Shown one piece after another: positions 4,560 to 6,781 of a stretch of DNA of 6,781 nt (position 1 is the stretch's first letter; each line of letters starts with the position of its first letter). Position numbers and translations under genes: made by a program. The stretch is from contig URIT01000153.1 in assembly GCA_900547945.1 (NCBI GenBank), positions 1 through 6,781 on the forward strand. Direction: 5' to 3'. The notes under the pieces are model-generated. The model was given only the letters and a program-made list of their open reading frames with translations, made no database searches and was not told the origin of the DNA. Source of the DNA: an uncultured bacterium. Its GTDB lineage: Bacteria; Verrucomicrobiota; Kiritimatiellia; RFP12; UBA1067.

Positions 4560-6701
4560 CTAGGGACGCGGCGGGAGCGCGACGGTCACGCGGAAGAAGC
4601 GGAAGTCCCGGGGCGCGTCCGTCACCTGCTGCCACGCCTCGCCGAGGTTCCACGCGCCGTAGACCGTGTAGCCGCGCGCGTCGCCCAGGTCGGGCGTCCA
4701 CGTGACGACGGGCTTGCCGTCCCGCATCGCGATGAGCGCGCGGAACGTCGACTGCGCGTCCGTCGGGACAAGCCCCGCGAGATACGACTCCCAGAGCGCG
4801 AGGCCGTTCGCGCCGACGCTTCTCGCCGCCGCGTCGTAGTCGCCGCCCGCCGCGTCGAGGAGGTCGGGATACTGGTCGAGCCAGGCATGGGGCACGCGGA
4901 CGGGCGTGTCCGTCTCGGGCGGACGCGGCGCGCCGGAGATCTCCAGCCCCGTCAGCCAAACGCCGTTGTATTCGACGTCCAGGCTGTCCTCCGGCCAGCG
5001 TCCGCCGTCTTCAAGCGCGAAGCGGAAGCGCAGCTCGTGCGCGCCTTCGGGGATCGCCAGTTCGACATCCTGCCACGCGGGCTGGTAGATGGACTCCTTC
5101 TCCGGCTCGAACAGCGCCGCGCCGTCGACGGACACGCGGAACGTCGCGTAGTCGTTGAGGCACTGCGTGCGATAGCGGAAGCGGACGGTCGCCGGGCCCG
5201 CGAGCGTCGTCCACAACTCCGACGGCGGCGAATAGAGCGCGCCGCCGTCGCCGCTGCGCACGGCGCCTTCCGAGTCCGAGGCGTCCACCGTCCACGGGAA
5301 GTCGGGGCACGTCGTCCAGGCGACGTCCGCCGCGCCGATCGCCGCGCCAAAGCCGTCGCGCACGTACGCCGCCGTGTAGACGGGCGCGAACACGCCGTCG
5401 ACGAGGGCGGCGGCCTTCAGCGTCGTCGTCTCGCGGAAGACGAGCGGCGCGGCATAGCGCGGCGAGTCCAGGGTCGGCATCGAGCCGTCCGTCGTGTAGC
5501 GGATCTCCGCCGCCGCATCGCCGCCGACCGACAGGGAGACGCGCACGGACGCGGCGAAATGCGTCCGCGCGCCCGGCGCGAACGTGATCTCGCCGCGCGC
5601 CGGCACGGTCGCCGGACGCCAGCGCGCGGCATGCGGCCCCGTGCGCTCGAGCGTCGCCGTGTTGTCGTGAAGCCCGTCGCCGACGACGGTCCCCTTGAAG
5701 GAGTGATCGGGGGACGAGAAGAACGGGGCGGACACGTAGACCAGGTCCGAGCCGTCGGAGCGGTAGGACATGATCGTGTAGTAGCGCTGGCTGTCTTCCG
5801 CACCCGTGAAGTAGTGTCCGCTCGAATACGGATCGAGCTGCGGCCCGCGCTTGTCCTGATGCGAGCCGACGAGCGCCGTCGCGTGGCCCGCGCCGAGGAG
5901 GTGGCCGACCTCGTGCGTCATCGACTGGCCCTTGAAGACGCCATGGACCGAGCAGGCGCAGTACGCCCTGTCCGCGTGCACCACGAAGTAGGGGTCGATG
6001 TCCGGGCTCTCGCCCGTCTGCCGGAGGCCGTGCGCGGCGCCGGTGACCGCGCCCTCGCCGCCGAGGTTGACGAGAACGGCGACGACGTCGGCCCCGACGC
6101 GGTCGCGTTCGGCCTTGACCGGCGCCCATTCGGGCAGGGGGTCCCTCGCCGAGGCCTTGTCCAGCGCGTCCTTGACGTTGACCGCAGACGCGTCAATCGC
6201 CATGACGCCGACGAGGCAGTAGCGGAACGCCGCGTCGATCCCGGTGTTGGCCAGCACGGCGTTCATCTTCGCCACGGCGGCGAGGGCGAAGTTCGTGAGG
6301 CCGCCGCCGTCCGTCTCCGCGAACGCGCGCGCCCCCTGGTCGTAGGCGACGAGGACGTCCACGCGCGGCACGGCGGCGCGCGGCGCCTGGGCGGGCGCGG
6401 CGGCCGGGCGCACGGCATCGCGCGAGACGGTCTGGTGGACGCAGCGCGTGTTCCCGGCGAACCCTTCGAAGAGCTGGACGAAAAGCCCCTCGTCGCCGCC
6501 GTCGATGACCGTCGCCGCCGCCACGTCGTCCACGTAGGCAATGAAGGCGGGCGGGCCGAGCGGGGAGAACTCGCGCGCACCCACGCAGAGGGTGAGCGCC
6601 TGGCCCGACGCGCGGGGGACGTCGATCGCGTCGCCCGGCTTCAGCGGCACCGCAAAGGCGAAAGACGGCGCGAGGGCAAGGAGAAAGGCGAGGGCTTTCA
6701 T
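4560..6701 (-). CDS. Secreted metzincin zinc metallopeptidase, multi-domain
   Basis: This is a 713-residue exported protein. An N-terminal signal peptide (MKALAFLLALAPSFAFA) gives the ATG at 6701; the in-frame GTG at 6716 would put five residues before it. A reprolysin-like peptidase domain spans about 110-360: zinc motif HEVGHLLGAGH (H263, E264 base, H267, G270, H273) and a Met-turn in YTIMSY (M311). Residues about 375-445 are a chitobiase/hexosaminidase C-terminal-type Ig-like domain (RYTTDGSMPT, Y402). About 460-590 looks like a beta-sandwich of the MAM/carbohydrate-binding kind. About 600-713 is a C-terminal module starting PHAWLDQYP (W607), of a style I associate with Kiritimatiellota secreted proteins. 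It probably cleaves extracellular protein or glycoprotein; the substrate is unknown. It follows the upstream gene by 28 bases and has no evident link to H2 sensing. Confidence 0.87.
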   Translation of the reverse strand: MKALAFLLALAPSFAFAVPLKPGDAIDVPRASGQALTLCVGAREFSPLGPPAFIAYVDDVAAATVIDGGDEGLFVQLFEGFAGNTRCVHQTVSRDAVRPAAAPAQAPRAAVPRVDVLVAYDQGARAFAETDGGGLTNFALAAVAKMNAVLANTGIDAAFRYCLVGVMAIDASAVNVKDALDKASARDPLPEWAPVKAERDRVGADVVAVLVNLGGEGAVTGAAHGLRQTGESPDIDPYFVVHADRAYCACSVHGVFKGQSMTHEVGHLLGAGHATALVGSHQDKRGPQLDPYSSGHYFTGAEDSQRYYTIMSYRSDGSDLVYVSAPFFSSPDHSFKGTVVGDGLHDNTATLERTGPHAARWRPATVPARGEITFAPGARTHFAASVRVSLSVGGDAAAEIRYTTDGSMPTLDSPRYAAPLVFRETTTLKAAALVDGVFAPVYTAAYVRDGFGAAIGAADVAWTTCPDFPWTVDASDSEGAVRSGDGGALYSPPSELWTTLAGPATVRFRYRTQCLNDYATFRVSVDGAALFEPEKESIYQPAWQDVELAIPEGAHELRFRFALEDGGRWPEDSLDVEYNGVWLTGLEISGAPRPPETDTPVRVPHAWLDQYPDLLDAAGGDYDAAARSVGANGLALWESYLAGLVPTDAQSTFRALIAMRDGKPVVTWTPDLGDARGYTVYGAWNLGEAWQQVTDAPRDFRFFRVTVALPPRP

Positions 6702-6729
6702 GGCTTGTCCGCGCACCGTCAGGGCGGCC

Positions 6730-6781
6730 TTACTCGTAGTCGACGACGCTCGCCCAGTGGAGGAGCAGGTCGAGGTTCTTC
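6730..6781 (-). CDS. 3' end of an unidentified gene (partial)
   Basis: The minus strand carries 16 codons ending KNLDLLLHWASVVDYE and a TAA stop at 6732-6730, running off the window. The stop is 28 bases before the metallopeptidase ATG on the same strand, which suits an operon neighbour. The fragment is too short to assign to a family. Confidence 0.5.
   Translation of the reverse strand, partial: KNLDLLLHWASVVDYE

Overview
The window comes from a GC-rich bacterial chromosome. All convincing genes lie on the minus strand, so they are transcribed from high to low coordinates. The anaerobic [FeFe]-hydrogenase chemistry, the secreted metzincin with a chitobiase-like domain, its C-terminal 'PHAWLDQYPDLL...' module, non-Shine-Dalgarno starts and the AT-rich 'TTAAGTGG' intergenic repeats together suggest a gut- or rumen-type anaerobe of the Verrucomicrobiota/Kiritimatiellota group. 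This is inferred from recognised style, not from a marker gene.

Layout in transcription order: (1) 6730-6781, the last 16 codons of an unidentified gene. (2) 4560-6701, an exported zinc metallopeptidase with accessory beta-sandwich domains. (3) An extended -10 promoter at 4529-4537, placed so that the next gene is nearly leaderless. (4) 4265-4519, a small thioredoxin-like [2Fe-2S] ferredoxin. (5) About 580 bases of non-coding, repeat-built DNA (3685-4264). It is bounded by perfect 33-bp inverted repeats at 3687-3719 and 4240-4272, and contains a MITE-like palindromic element, octamer arrays and copies of a dispersed ~75-bp element. (6) 1954-3684, a [FeFe]-hydrogenase-like H2 sensor (HydS, group C type) with ferredoxin, H-cluster, extra [4Fe-4S] and PAS domains. 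(7) 767-1957, a SpoIIE/PPM serine phosphatase whose TTG start overlaps the sensor's stop and has a perfect GGAGG. (8) 1-766, non-coding DNA with a further copy of the ~75-bp element and a strong hairpin/palindrome cluster.

Genes 4, 6 and 7 form the known ferredoxin / HydS / SpoIIE-phosphatase set that usually sits beside the bifurcating hydrogenase HydABC. The likely logic is that H2 or redox state is read by the modified H-cluster and passed through Fe-S clusters and PAS to the phosphatase, which changes the phosphorylation of an unknown regulator. No HydABC subunit, anti-sigma kinase or STAS partner is visible here.

The least ordinary part is the repeat-built spacer between the ferredoxin and the sensor. 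Its outer arms contain the ferredoxin stop codon and end 2 bases before the sensor start codon. A folded transcript would therefore bring stop and start together, or block the start. Whether this is a regulatory device or an insertion into an old operon cannot be settled from one sequence.
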